Positions 53,478-61,715 of a stretch of DNA of 64,000 nt are shown piece after piece. Source of the stretch: Pedobacter sp. Leaf176 (GTDB taxonomy: Bacteria; Bacteroidota; Bacteroidia; Sphingobacteriales; Sphingobacteriaceae); NCBI RefSeq assembly GCF_001424305.1, contig NZ_LMPD01000001.1:806001-870000 (forward strand), given 5' to 3'. Made by a program: the position numbers and the translations under genes. Within the stretch, counting starts at the first letter, position 1, and the number at the start of each line of letters is the position of its first letter. A model generated the notes under the pieces. It had not been told where the DNA came from, did not search any database, and worked only from the letters and a program-made list of their open reading frames with translations.

Positions 53478-55685
53478 ATGATCAATATTTCTACAGTGAT
53501 GGGCAATAAACGTTTTGCTTACCTGATTGTATTTACATTCATTGCAGATTCTATCCTCCTGATTGCGTTGCAAATCAATTCGGCCCAGAATACCAGAGCA
53601 CTGATAAATAACAACAACATACTATTAAAGGAACTGCGTTCAAGCAACCACCTGAGGGAGATTGATAGAGACATCTTGGGTGTAGAAAGCCGAATAAGAG
53701 CCTCTATAGCCACAAATGATACGACTCACCTCGAAGGAGTAGACCAGAAAGTAAACCAGGTAGAAAACTTTCTCGATTCACTTTCAAAAGATAATGTTGA
53801 CGTAAGGGAAGAAGAGCTGATTCGCCGGCTAAGCGAGCTAACATTGGACAAAAAAATAGTTAAGGAGCAGCTTTTGCATCGCTACCATACTGTTGGAAAC
53901 ATGGACGATCGTAGTTCCATTGCCAATCCTCGGGCGAGAAAAATTTCCAACGAAATTACATCAATTACGGCGAAAATTTATGAAAGCCGGCAATTGAACA
54001 TGGTCAAACTGAGCCGGCGGAGCGAAGAAATGGGGAGCAAAGCAAGGCGCTATGATATTTCCATACTGGCCTTACTTGTATGGAGTGGCGCCATCATCGG
54101 ATACCATATCGTGCGCCAATTTCGCAGGCAACATGTACTGATAAAGGAACTGGCTATTGCTGAGCAGAAAGCATCGGTGGCTGCACAGACAAAAGAAAAT
54201 TTTCTGGCCAACATGAGCCATGAAATCAGAACCCCTTTAAGCGGTATTTTAGGTTTTACCAATTTACTGCAAAAAAGGCCTTTGGATGCGACTTCTACAG
54301 AATTTGTATCTTCGATTCAGCGTTCAGGAGAGAATCTGATGGCCATCATTAATGACATTTTAGACCTTTCCAAAATTGAGGCGGGCATGATGCGCATTAC
54401 CCCGGGAACCTTCAGTATAAATGGTTTAATCAATTCTTTGGAAACGCTTTTCATTGAACGTGCAAAAGAAAAAGGCTTAACCATTTCCAGCAAGATAGAT
54501 CCATCTATTTCTGATACATTAACCGGCGATGCCACAAGATTAACACAGATTTTAGTCAATCTGATTGGCAATGCGATTAAGTTTACCCAGCATGGAGGAA
54601 TCAATATTGACGTCGATAAAAAAGAACAAACGGCCGGCAAAATAACGGTTCGTTTCAAGGTTTCTGATACAGGAATAGGGATTGATAAGGAGAAATTAAA
54701 TGAAGTTTTTGAACGTTTTAACCAGGGAGAAGATTCGACGACACGAAATTATGGGGGAACCGGCCTCGGCTTGTCTATTGCAAAAAACCTTATTTTATTG
54801 CAAAACGGGAATATCGAAGTAAGCAGCGAACAAGGAAAAGGGACGACTTTTAGTTTTTATATTCCTTATGGCATTGCTGAGAATCAACTCCCTGAAATAC
54901 CCGCTGTAAATACCAGTTATTTTAAGGATAAATCAAATGCGCCCTTAAGGGTGCTGGTTGTCGATGATAATGCCATTAATCAGAATTTAATGCAGCACTT
55001 ATTATCGCAATGGAATATCCATTTTGATATGGTATCCAATGGTTTGGAGGCAATTGAACAACTTAACGGGAAAACCTACGACCTCGTGCTGATGGATATC
55101 CAAATGCCAAAAATGGATGGATATGCAGCCACGCAACATATACGCGATGTGCTGAAATCAGAAATTCCCATCATCGCAATGACGGCGCACGCAATGGCAG
55201 GAGAAAGAGAAAAATGCCTCAGCCGCGGCATGAATGAATACATATCCAAGCCGATAAATGAGGAAGAATTATTTAAACTGATATCCGGATTCGGACTTGA
55301 GGAAGCACAACAAAAAGAAAAAAAAGCGGTGGAAATCACTACCGACTTTCAGTATCTTGATTTTAGCTATATGCATTCCATAAGCGGTGGGGATGCAGAT
55401 TTTGAAAAAACCGTTACCCAACAATTTATTGATAAGGTACCCCTTCATTTGGAGGAATTTATGACAGCTTATCAAAGCCATGATTTCACAACTGTAAACC
55501 ACAGGGCTCATGATTTTAAAACCAGTATCGCCATGATGGGATTATTGACAATCTTAGAGGAAAAACTGGATATGCTTGAACTTGCAACCGAACAAAAGGC
55601 TTCATTACAGCAAGTTTTAGAAGATTTGAAAAGTATTTTAACCATTGCTGTCGCTGAAGCTAAAAAATTTTTACAACAATTATAA
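53478..55685 (+). CDS. Hybrid histidine kinase (CHASE3-like sensor, HisKA, HATPase, REC, Hpt)
   Basis: A 735-residue phosphorelay kinase. Membrane segments at about 14-30 and 192-210 flank a periplasmic helical sensor similar to CHASE3. The phospho-His is His248 (MSHEIRTPLSGI), the ATPase domain has GIGIDKEKL and GTGLGLSIAKN, the receiver Asp is Asp540 (LVLMDIQMPKMDG), and the final Hpt domain holds His678 (HRAHDFKTS). A complete phosphorelay in one chain. The likely output is the adjacent LytTR regulator, since this protein has no DNA-binding domain. Confidence 0.95.
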   Translation: MINISTVMGNKRFAYLIVFTFIADSILLIALQINSAQNTRALINNNNILLKELRSSNHLREIDRDILGVESRIRASIATNDTTHLEGVDQKVNQVENFLDSLSKDNVDVREEELIRRLSELTLDKKIVKEQLLHRYHTVGNMDDRSSIANPRARKISNEITSITAKIYESRQLNMVKLSRRSEEMGSKARRYDISILALLVWSGAIIGYHIVRQFRRQHVLIKELAIAEQKASVAAQTKENFLANMSHEIRTPLSGILGFTNLLQKRPLDATSTEFVSSIQRSGENLMAIINDILDLSKIEAGMMRITPGTFSINGLINSLETLFIERAKEKGLTISSKIDPSISDTLTGDATRLTQILVNLIGNAIKFTQHGGINIDVDKKEQTAGKITVRFKVSDTGIGIDKEKLNEVFERFNQGEDSTTRNYGGTGLGLSIAKNLILLQNGNIEVSSEQGKGTTFSFYIPYGIAENQLPEIPAVNTSYFKDKSNAPLRVLVVDDNAINQNLMQHLLSQWNIHFDMVSNGLEAIEQLNGKTYDLVLMDIQMPKMDGYAATQHIRDVLKSEIPIIAMTAHAMAGEREKCLSRGMNEYISKPINEEELFKLISGFGLEEAQQKEKKAVEITTDFQYLDFSYMHSISGGDADFEKTVTQQFIDKVPLHLEEFMTAYQSHDFTTVNHRAHDFKTSIAMMGLLTILEEKLDMLELATEQKASLQQVLEDLKSILTIAVAEAKKFLQQL

Positions 55686-55696
55686 AAGACAAAAAA

Positions 55697-56758
55697 ATGG
55701 ATTTATTTTCACCCATAACCTTTCGCGGTCTCACTTTAAAAAATAGGATTGTATTATCCCCTATGCAGCAATACAGTGCAAAAAACGGAATCCCGGGAAA
55801 TTGGCATCTGGTACATCTCGGCAGTCGTGCCGTTGGTGGTGCAGGTTTGATCATTACTGAATGTACTGCCGTATCTCCTGAAGGGCTGGCGACCTTAAGC
55901 GATGTAGGCATCTGGAATGACGAGCAAAAAAATGCCTGGAAAACCATTGTTGATTTTGTTCATGAACAGGACAGCAAAATTGGTATTCAGCTTTGGCATG
56001 CAGGAGGAAAGGGCAGTCTTAAGCACCCTAATGAAGGTATGAAACCTTTAAGCCTGGAAGAAGGCGGTTGGGTAGTGAAAACCTGTTCTGCAACTGAACT
56101 GAATGGTGTACGCTCGCAGGAACTAACGATTGCTGAGATTGATGAACTAAAAATGAAGTTTGTTGATGCTGCAATCCGGGCTGTTAAAGCCGGTTTTGAT
56201 ACGATTGAAATTCACGCCGGCCACGGTTATTTGTTTCACCAGTTCTATTCAGCAGTGATTAACAAAAGGCAGGATGAATATGGCGGGACCTTTGAAAACC
56301 GCATCCGTCTTTTAGTGGATACCGTAAGGGATGTAAGAAAAGCAATTCCAGAGGGCATGCCATTGCTGGTTAGAATCTCAGCAGTAGATTACATAGATAC
56401 TGCAGAAGCATGGACATTAGAAGATAGTATCACCCTTTCCAGAATACTGAAAGAAAAGGGAGTGGATTTCATTACCGCATCTGGCGGAGGATTTACAAAT
56501 GTAAGCCGTGATAAGGTTTTTCCGGGCTACCAGGTTCCTTTTGCAACTGCCATCAAAGAACAAGTGGGCATTGCTACAGGCGCTGTTGGCATGATTACCG
56601 ATGCAACACAAGCAAATGAAATTATATCTAATGATAGAGCAGATTTGGTTGTCATTGCCAGGGAGCATTTGCGGGATCCTTATTTTGCTATCCATTCGGC
56701 TAAAGAACTGGAAATGGACATCGAAATACCATGGCAATATAAAAGAGCTTTCAATTAG
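55697..56758 (+). CDS. Old Yellow Enzyme-family FMN oxidoreductase
   Basis: A 353-residue TIM-barrel ene-reductase of the YqjM/NADH:flavin oxidoreductase branch. Motifs: LSPMQQYSAKNGIPGNWHLVHLG, IQLWHAGGKG, HAGHGYLFHQFYSAVINKR, and the C-terminal phosphate site VGMITDATQANEII and VVIAREHLRDPYF. It reduces activated C=C bonds, such as those from lipid oxidation or electrophiles. It starts 11 bases after the kinase gene. Confidence 0.92.
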   Translation: MDLFSPITFRGLTLKNRIVLSPMQQYSAKNGIPGNWHLVHLGSRAVGGAGLIITECTAVSPEGLATLSDVGIWNDEQKNAWKTIVDFVHEQDSKIGIQLWHAGGKGSLKHPNEGMKPLSLEEGGWVVKTCSATELNGVRSQELTIAEIDELKMKFVDAAIRAVKAGFDTIEIHAGHGYLFHQFYSAVINKRQDEYGGTFENRIRLLVDTVRDVRKAIPEGMPLLVRISAVDYIDTAEAWTLEDSITLSRILKEKGVDFITASGGGFTNVSRDKVFPGYQVPFATAIKEQVGIATGAVGMITDATQANEIISNDRADLVVIAREHLRDPYFAIHSAKELEMDIEIPWQYKRAFN

Positions 56759-56778
56759 TTTTCTTAACTATTCTCCCT

Positions 56779-57330
56779 ATGGAAAATCCAGGTGCCTCAG
56801 TCGTAATTACCCACCACATACTGGAAGGTAAACAAAAAGAATACGAAAAATGGTTAGATGAAATCTTACCCATTTCTAAGCATGCGGCAGGTTTTATCGA
56901 TTTGCAGATCGTAAGGCCTATTCCCAAATTAACATTTGTTTATACTGTTATTATTCGCTTTGATACCATTGACAATCTTAAAAGCTGGATGGAATCTGGA
57001 GACCGGAAACAACTCATTGAAAAGGCAAACCCTTTTTTCAGAAAGAATGACAGATATCAAATAAAATCTGGCCTGGATTTTCTTTTCAATGCCGAACATG
57101 AAGGGCATAAAGTACCGGTACGCTGGAAACAATACCTGGTTACCTGGTCGGCAATTTATCCCTTATCCCTAATTATTCCGGTTTTGTTGATGCCATTTTT
57201 AAGATGGCTCGGCATTCCGGTTAATCATTATTTTGATGCTTTTATAAATTCTGGTTGCATAGTTTTACTGATGGTTTATGTAGTGATGCCAAATTACACC
57301 AGGCTGATTAAAAAATGGCTGTTTAGCTGA
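56779..57330 (+). CDS. ABM-domain protein with C-terminal membrane anchor
   Basis: A 183-residue protein. Residues about 1-105 are an antibiotic-biosynthesis monooxygenase/DUF-like ferredoxin fold (ITHHILEGKQKEYEKWLDEIL). Two membrane helices follow (SAIYPLSLIIPVLLMPFL and FINSGCIVLLMVYVVMP). This fusion of an ABM fold to two helices is seen in Bacteroidota and Proteobacteria and is of unknown role. 20 bases after the OYE gene, so part of the same group. Confidence 0.8.
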   Translation: MENPGASVVITHHILEGKQKEYEKWLDEILPISKHAAGFIDLQIVRPIPKLTFVYTVIIRFDTIDNLKSWMESGDRKQLIEKANPFFRKNDRYQIKSGLDFLFNAEHEGHKVPVRWKQYLVTWSAIYPLSLIIPVLLMPFLRWLGIPVNHYFDAFINSGCIVLLMVYVVMPNYTRLIKKWLFS

Positions 57331-57449
57331 GCAACAATAGCTAAAAGTAATTATTACCATTATATCTAAATGATCGCCACTATATTTCGGTGATTGTTGT
57401 TTTTAGAGGGGTTTTAGCTCAGCCCTTTTCACCAAGCAAATTATATTTT

Positions 57450-57590
57450 TATACGTTGTCATTCCCAATTTAATTGGGAACCATGAAGAGCTCATGAATG
57501 CCTTTGAAGAAAGAAAAACCTATGAATAATCCTAATGCTATCGCATAGCGCTTTCAGATTCCCGCCTGCGCGAGAATGACGGGAAACGAA
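57450..57590. repeat. GTCATTCCC-type palindromic intergenic element
   Basis: Starts GTCATTCCCAATTTAATTGGG and ends CCCGCCTGCGCGAGAATGACGG, mirrored ends. The last part also occurs in the 44274-44743 array (CCGCCTGCGCGGGAA). Confidence 0.6.
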
Positions 57591-57707
57591 ATAAAATTCT
57601 GACTATACTACTAGATTTTACTTTCGATTCAGCCTCTTTTTGTTTAAGCACAGTTTCAGCTTATCCCATCTTACATTTCCAACGATTCTTTTTGCCTGTT
57701 CACCGAA
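57581..57707 (+). repeat. Dispersed 120-bp block, copy upstream of the haloperoxidase-like gene
   Basis: Diverged copy of 51964-52084; see there. It lies 200 bases before the next gene; a 67-codon frame at 57640 within it is not called, because the block is shared with a non-coding gap. Confidence 0.75.
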
Positions 57708-57906
57708 TGACGAATTAAAAGCCTCTGATTCTACGGTAGATTTACAGCAGGATAACAAAAACTACTTAATCAACCAAAATCTAAGCGTAAATTCATACAT
57801 CCGAGTGTGTCTTTGTTATGATTATTACAGGTTAAGATTATAGAATTTGCTAGACTAATTTGATAAAGAAGAAAAATTTAAATAAATAATTATAAAACTA
57901 AAAACT

Positions 57907-58728
57907 ATGAGTACGCTAAAATTAAAAGACGGAACAGAGATTTTTTACAAAGATCAAGGTCAGGGACCAACATTAATGTTTCACCATGGATGGCCTTTAT
58001 CATCAGATGACTGGGATGCACAAGTTATTTTTTTCCTGCAAAGAGGCTTCAGGGTGATTACACATGATAGGAGAGGCCACGGCCGGTCAAGCCAGGATAT
58101 TTATGGTCATGACATTGAAACTTACGCTGCTGATGCTGCTGAATTGATCGATTTTCTTGGTTTGCAGGACGTTGTTCACATCGGACATTCTACCGGTGGC
58201 GGCGAAGTCATCCGATATGTGAATAAATATGCAAATGGTAGAGCTAAAAAGGCCGTATTAATTAGTGCAGTTCCGCCGATAATGGTGCAAAGCGAAAGCA
58301 ACCCGGATGGTGTTCCAATTTCTGTTTTCGATGGCATCAGAGATCAAACACTTAACAACAGGCAGCAGTTTTACATCGATTTAACTTTTCCATTCTACGG
58401 TTACAACAGGGAAGGTGCAGTTGTAAAAGAAGGTGTGCAAAGAAACTGGTGGAGACAGGGTATGATGGGTGGTATAGTGGCGCATTATGAAGGCATCAAA
58501 GCATTTTCTGAAACTGATTTCAGAGAAGATTTGAAAGCCGTGGATATTCCGGTTCTGGTATTACATGGCGAAGATGACCAAATTGTTCCTTATCAAAATG
58601 CCGGCATTAAGTCTGCCAAGTTGCTTAAAAATGGTAAGTTGATTACCTATCCGGGATTTCCTCACGGTATGCCAACTACGGAAGCGGCAACAATTAATAA
58701 AGATATTTTAGAATTTATTCAGTCATGA
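57907..58728 (+). CDS. Alpha/beta hydrolase, non-heme haloperoxidase-like
   Basis: A 273-residue hydrolase. The triad is Ser in GHSTGGGEVIRYV, Asp in HGEDDQIVP and His in FPHGMPTTE. HHGWPLSSDDWDAQVIFF and DRRGHGRSSQ match the cofactor-free chloroperoxidase family, which may act as a perhydrolase or esterase in vivo. It is a single-gene unit with a terminator. Confidence 0.92.
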   Translation: MSTLKLKDGTEIFYKDQGQGPTLMFHHGWPLSSDDWDAQVIFFLQRGFRVITHDRRGHGRSSQDIYGHDIETYAADAAELIDFLGLQDVVHIGHSTGGGEVIRYVNKYANGRAKKAVLISAVPPIMVQSESNPDGVPISVFDGIRDQTLNNRQQFYIDLTFPFYGYNREGAVVKEGVQRNWWRQGMMGGIVAHYEGIKAFSETDFREDLKAVDIPVLVLHGEDDQIVPYQNAGIKSAKLLKNGKLITYPGFPHGMPTTEAATINKDILEFIQS

Positions 58729-58784
58729 CCTTAAGGAACACGTTTGTCGATTTAATTAAATACCTTGATTTCTAAATCTATAAA

Positions 58785-58817
58785 TGCCCATTCTGTTAAC
58801 AGCATGGGCTTTTTTTA
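58785..58817 (+). terminator. Intrinsic terminator after the haloperoxidase-like gene
   Basis: GCCCAT / ATGGGC outer and CTGT / ACAG inner stem, then T-run. Confidence 0.85.
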
Positions 58818-58890
58818 TATCAATTGGTCACCGTTGATTTTAAGGAGTAATATCGTCACCTTAGAGATTTCCAACATTCCTGCTTTGATA

Positions 58891-59214
58891 CTAACCCGTA
58901 ATCTTCAGCGATTGGATTAATCCATCATGAAGAACAAGATTAAAGTTCAGAATGGCAGGGCTACCCGGAAATGTACCTGAAATTTCTGCAGTTAATACGG
59001 AGCTGTTTTCATCCTCCTTGTATCCGATCGGTTTTAAAACAGTCTGATATTCTTCATTTGATTTTTCGATCCATTTCTGAATGGCAGTTCTCCCGGTCTG
59101 TGTTTGTCCTTCATCGAAAACAACGGCTGTATCTGAAAAAAGTAACGCATAAGAAGCGCCGTCATGATTATTCTGTGCTTCAATCAGATTTGTTATTAAT
59201 TTTGGTAAGTTCAT
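58891..59214 (-). CDS. NTF2-like (SnoaL/DUF4440 type) protein
   Basis: A 107-residue cone-shaped fold protein from the ATG at 59214 (MNLPKLITNLIEAQNNHDGA); the longer frame from 59247 looks less natural. AVVFDEGQTQTGRTAIQKWIE and ILNFNLVLHDGLIQSLKI are typical. Role unknown; it is divergent from hxlR and its start faces the conserved element at 59258-59312. Confidence 0.8.
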   Translation of the reverse strand: MNLPKLITNLIEAQNNHDGASYALLFSDTAVVFDEGQTQTGRTAIQKWIEKSNEEYQTVLKPIGYKEDENSSVLTAEISGTFPGSPAILNFNLVLHDGLIQSLKITG

Positions 59215-59257
59215 GGTATTCGTTTTTAGATTAATATTTCTATACAAATTTCTGTAG

Positions 59258-59312
59258 TACAGGTGTTCTTCACAAGTAGGGTATTACGATTCAGATAGGG
59301 AAAAATTTATCC
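59258..59312. promoter_or_regulatory. Putative HxlR operator, site A
   Basis: Contains TACA-N13-AGTA (59258-59278), TTCACAAGTA, then GGnATnACGATTC, GGG and TTTATCC. The same order and spacing is found at 60557-60612 upstream of the SDR gene. Located between the divergent NTF2-like and hxlR genes. Confidence 0.7.
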
Positions 59313-59338
59313 GTATTGTTTCCTGAATGGCCCACTTG

Positions 59339-59346
59339 TATCTTTG
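59339..59346 (+). promoter_or_regulatory. Bacteroidota promoter for hxlR
   Basis: TATCTTTG with TTG at 59316-59318, 20 bases upstream, the canonical spacing. It overlaps the first codons of the longer hxlR frame, so the ATG at 59351 is the better start and the transcript may be nearly leaderless. Confidence 0.6.
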
Positions 59347-59350
59347 CCTT

Positions 59351-59716
59351 ATGTATGAGAAAAAAACTTTTCCCAATCTAAACTGCGGACTGGACCTTGT
59401 GGGTGAAGTACTTTATGGCAAGTGGAAAATCAGGCTATTGTGGTTCATCAATGAAGGCTATTTACGTCCGAGCGAGTTGCAACGTAAAATACCCGACGCA
59501 AGTCGCCGGGTAATCAATATCCAGCTAAAAGAGCTGGAAGAACACGAACTGGTGACCAGGAAAATTTACCCGGTGATGCCGCCAAAGGTTGAGTATACCC
59601 TGACCGATTTTGGCAAGACCTTGATTCCTGTGCTTAGCTCCATTGGGCTTTGGGGAGATGAACATCAAGAGAGGCTGAAGCGGGTAATACTAAAGGACTA
59701 TCCAGGCCTGTCTTGA
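59351..59716 (+). CDS. HxlR-family transcriptional regulator
   Basis: A 121-residue winged-helix regulator from ATG 59351 (MYEKKTFPNLNCGLDLVGEV). The helix-turn-helix is ELQRKIPDASRRVINIQLKE and the wing RKIYPVMPPKVEYTLTDFG is the family signature. Cys14 (LNCGLDL) is in the position used for thiol sensing by several HxlR members such as YodB. It shares an upstream element with the SDR gene. An extra 8 codons from 59327 would include the promoter. Confidence 0.92.
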   Translation: MYEKKTFPNLNCGLDLVGEVLYGKWKIRLLWFINEGYLRPSELQRKIPDASRRVINIQLKELEEHELVTRKIYPVMPPKVEYTLTDFGKTLIPVLSSIGLWGDEHQERLKRVILKDYPGLS

Positions 59717-59736
59717 TTTTCCTTCCTGGATTATTA

Positions 59737-60531
59737 TTAAATGGTGGGTATCGTGCCACCATCTATTACAAATTCTGTCCCGGTTAAATAACCGGCTCTC
59801 GGGGATACCAGGAAGCCCACCAATTCAGCTACTTCTTGTGGTTCTGCCGGTCGGCCATAAGGAATTCCACCCAGGGCATCCATCACACTTTGTGTCGCCT
59901 GTTTTATCGAAATGTCTTCGCTGTCCGCTATACGCTCCATCATTCTTTTTGAGCCATCGGTCATTATCCAGCCCGGAGAAACCGTTAAAACCCGAACGCC
60001 TTTTAGGGCGACTTCTTTAGATAGCCCCTTACTGTAATTAATCAATCCAGCTTTCGCTGCTGCATAAGGTAGTGTGCTTTCGTATAACGGAAGTTTGCCT
60101 TGAATAGAAGCGATGTGAATAACCACACCTGTTTTTTGTTTAATCATTTGCGGCAAAAAGGCCTTGTCTAATCTTACAGGGGCCATGAGATTGGTCTGCA
60201 ATGTTTCTTCCCAATGCGCATCAGTTAAATTAGCGAAACCGCCCGCTGGAGTTTCTGAACCGCCAAGGCTATTAATCAGGATATCAAGCCTGCCAAATTT
60301 TGATAATATTTCAGCTGCAACTTTTGCCGTTCCGTCCGGCTTGCTTAAATCTGCCATAATAAAATACAGCCTGTCATCGATCTCCTCAGGATTGTTTCTT
60401 GCTGTGATTATGACCTGTGCTCCGGCTGTAAGAAGCCTTTCGGCAATGGCTTTTCCGGCGCCTTTGGTTCCGCCTGTTACCAGGGCAATTTTGCCCGATA
60501 ATTCATCGTTAAAATTAAATTCCATTTCCAT
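59737..60531 (-). CDS. SDR-family oxidoreductase
   Basis: A 264-residue Rossmann enzyme. TGGTKGAGKAIAERL (coenzyme loop), LINSLGGSETP and the catalytic Ser..Tyr-x3-Lys (ASIQGKLPLYESTLPYAAAKAG) are present; the C-terminus PRAGYLTGTEFVIDGG is standard. Substrate unknown. It converges with hxlR and its upstream element at 60557-60612 matches that of hxlR, so it is the likely HxlR target. Confidence 0.94.
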   Translation of the reverse strand: MEMEFNFNDELSGKIALVTGGTKGAGKAIAERLLTAGAQVIITARNNPEEIDDRLYFIMADLSKPDGTAKVAAEILSKFGRLDILINSLGGSETPAGGFANLTDAHWEETLQTNLMAPVRLDKAFLPQMIKQKTGVVIHIASIQGKLPLYESTLPYAAAKAGLINYSKGLSKEVALKGVRVLTVSPGWIMTDGSKRMMERIADSEDISIKQATQSVMDALGGIPYGRPAEPQEVAELVGFLVSPRAGYLTGTEFVIDGGTIPTI

Positions 60532-60556
60532 TCTAATTTTTCTGCAAAAAAAGCCA

Positions 60557-60612
60557 TACTATAGTTTCTCACAAGTACGGCATCACGATTCGAATTGGGG
60601 CTTATTTATCCC
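60557..60612. promoter_or_regulatory. Putative HxlR operator, site B
   Basis: TACT-N13-AGTA (60557-60577), TCTCACAAGTA, GGCATCACGATTC, GGGG and TTTATCC in the same order as site A. Situated 26 to 81 bases upstream of the SDR start. Confidence 0.7.
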
Positions 60613-60780
60613 TATGCAATTCGTAATTCCCTGATGGCGAAAAGTAAACAGGTGTTAGATATTTATAAAACGACGGTGTTTATCACAATGAATTTTTGAC
60701 ATTTTGAAACTGAAAAAAATTCATTATCCTGAATTTTTTTCAGTTTTTGAGCTTTATTTTTTTGATTTTGATGCTCGTTT

Positions 60781-60788
60781 TAGCTTTG
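60781..60788 (+). promoter_or_regulatory. Possible -7 box for hsp20
   Basis: TAGCTTTG matches TAnnTTTG, about 97 bases before the ATG; the nearest TTG (60762) is 16 bases away, closer than usual. Confidence 0.35.
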
Positions 60789-60870
60789 GCATTTAGTTGG
60801 TATTGTCTATTTCGAACGTGAAGTTCAGCATTTAATTAATTATAAGTTTTAATCATTAAAAAACAATTTA

Positions 60871-60880
60871 AGGAGGAAAG
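60871..60880 (+). promoter_or_regulatory. Strong Shine-Dalgarno of hsp20
   Basis: AGGAGGAAAG ends 4 bases before the ATG at 60885. Such near-perfect Shine-Dalgarno sequences are rare in Bacteroidota and none of the surrounding genes has one this strong. Confidence 0.7.
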
Positions 60881-60884
60881 ACCT

Positions 60885-61328
60885 ATGACACTAGTTAAAT
60901 TTAATCCCCGTAACAATCAAAAAAATGGACTGATGCCAGGCTTCAGTGATGTGTTTGATTCTATTTTCAACGACACTTTCTTTTCAGACCGCATGACCAG
61001 CCGCGTTCCGGCTGCTAACATCAGCGAGAGTCAGGATCAGTACCATATTGAACTGGCCGCTCCTGGTTTAAGTAAAGAAGATTTCAAGCTGTCGTTAGAA
61101 AGAAATGTTATGAGTATCTCAGTAGAACAAAGCTCGAAAAATGATGCTCAGGAGCGTAATTTCAACAAGCGTGAATTTAGTTACAGTTCTTTTGTCCGTT
61201 CATTCACTTTGCCCGATTCTGCAGATGAAAGTGGTATTGAAGCCAAATACGAAAACGGTGTATTATGCATTAATATCCCTAAACGTGAAGAAGCTAAGAT
61301 TCAAAGCCGCCAGATTGAAATTAAATAA
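60885..61328 (+). CDS. Small heat-shock protein Hsp20
   Basis: A 147-residue alpha-crystallin-domain chaperone. ANISESQDQYHIELAAPGL, the core strands LSLERNVMSISVEQ and the C-terminal ENGVLCINIPKREEA with the RQIEIK tail are clear. ATP-independent holdase in the cytosol. Preceded by a strong Shine-Dalgarno and followed by a terminator. Confidence 0.96.
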   Translation: MTLVKFNPRNNQKNGLMPGFSDVFDSIFNDTFFSDRMTSRVPAANISESQDQYHIELAAPGLSKEDFKLSLERNVMSISVEQSSKNDAQERNFNKREFSYSSFVRSFTLPDSADESGIEAKYENGVLCINIPKREEAKIQSRQIEIK

Positions 61329-61358
61329 CTGAAACTAAAAGCACCTCGATTTTTTGCA

Positions 61359-61389
61359 ATGAGCCGCCAAAAGGCGGCTCATTTTTTTT
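61359..61389 (+). terminator. Intrinsic terminator after hsp20
   Basis: ATGAGCCGCC, loop aaaa, GGCGGCTCAT, then eight T. Confidence 0.95.
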
Positions 61390-61393
61390 AATT

Positions 61394-61681
61394 ATGGCAT
61401 CTAAATTTGAAATTTCATTAAATATGAAAACATTGAATGGGTTAGAAACCTATGGATGTTTTGATCTGGGAACTAATGAAGAATTCGCACGCAGCCTTTA
61501 TACTTCATTACATGGGAGCAAGGATATATCTCCCGATTCTGTTATTACGATTGATCTGGTGAAAAGGGAAAATGGATTATTGTTTCCACTTGCAATCCGG
61601 CATTGCAATTATCATCAACTGGCAGAAGATGTAAAAATCATTACAAGAGAATTATTCAAGCGCCTTATTCTTGAGGAATAA
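61394..61681 (+). CDS. Small hypothetical protein
   Basis: A 95-residue cytosolic protein (SKFEISLNMKTLNGLETYGC, then DVKIITRELFKRLILEE). Starts 5 bases after the hsp20 terminator T-run, so it probably has its own promoter or relies on read-through. No family recognised. A 13-bp perfect hairpin covers its stop codon. Confidence 0.7.
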   Translation: MASKFEISLNMKTLNGLETYGCFDLGTNEEFARSLYTSLHGSKDISPDSVITIDLVKRENGLLFPLAIRHCNYHQLAEDVKIITRELFKRLILEE

Positions 61682-61688
61682 GGCGCTT
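61658..61688 (+). terminator. Hairpin overlapping the stop codon
   Basis: AAGCGCCTTATTC, loop ttgag, GAATAAGGCGCTT: 13 perfect pairs including the TAA at 61679-61681. The T-tail is weak. Confidence 0.7.
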
Positions 61689-61715
61689 ATATTTGGGCAG
61701 GACGTTATTCGGTTA

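Noticed and set aside
57640..57843. 67-codon rightward frame
   Set aside because: It lies in the 120-bp block shared with a non-coding gap at 51964 and in unrelated sequence after it, with no family resemblance.
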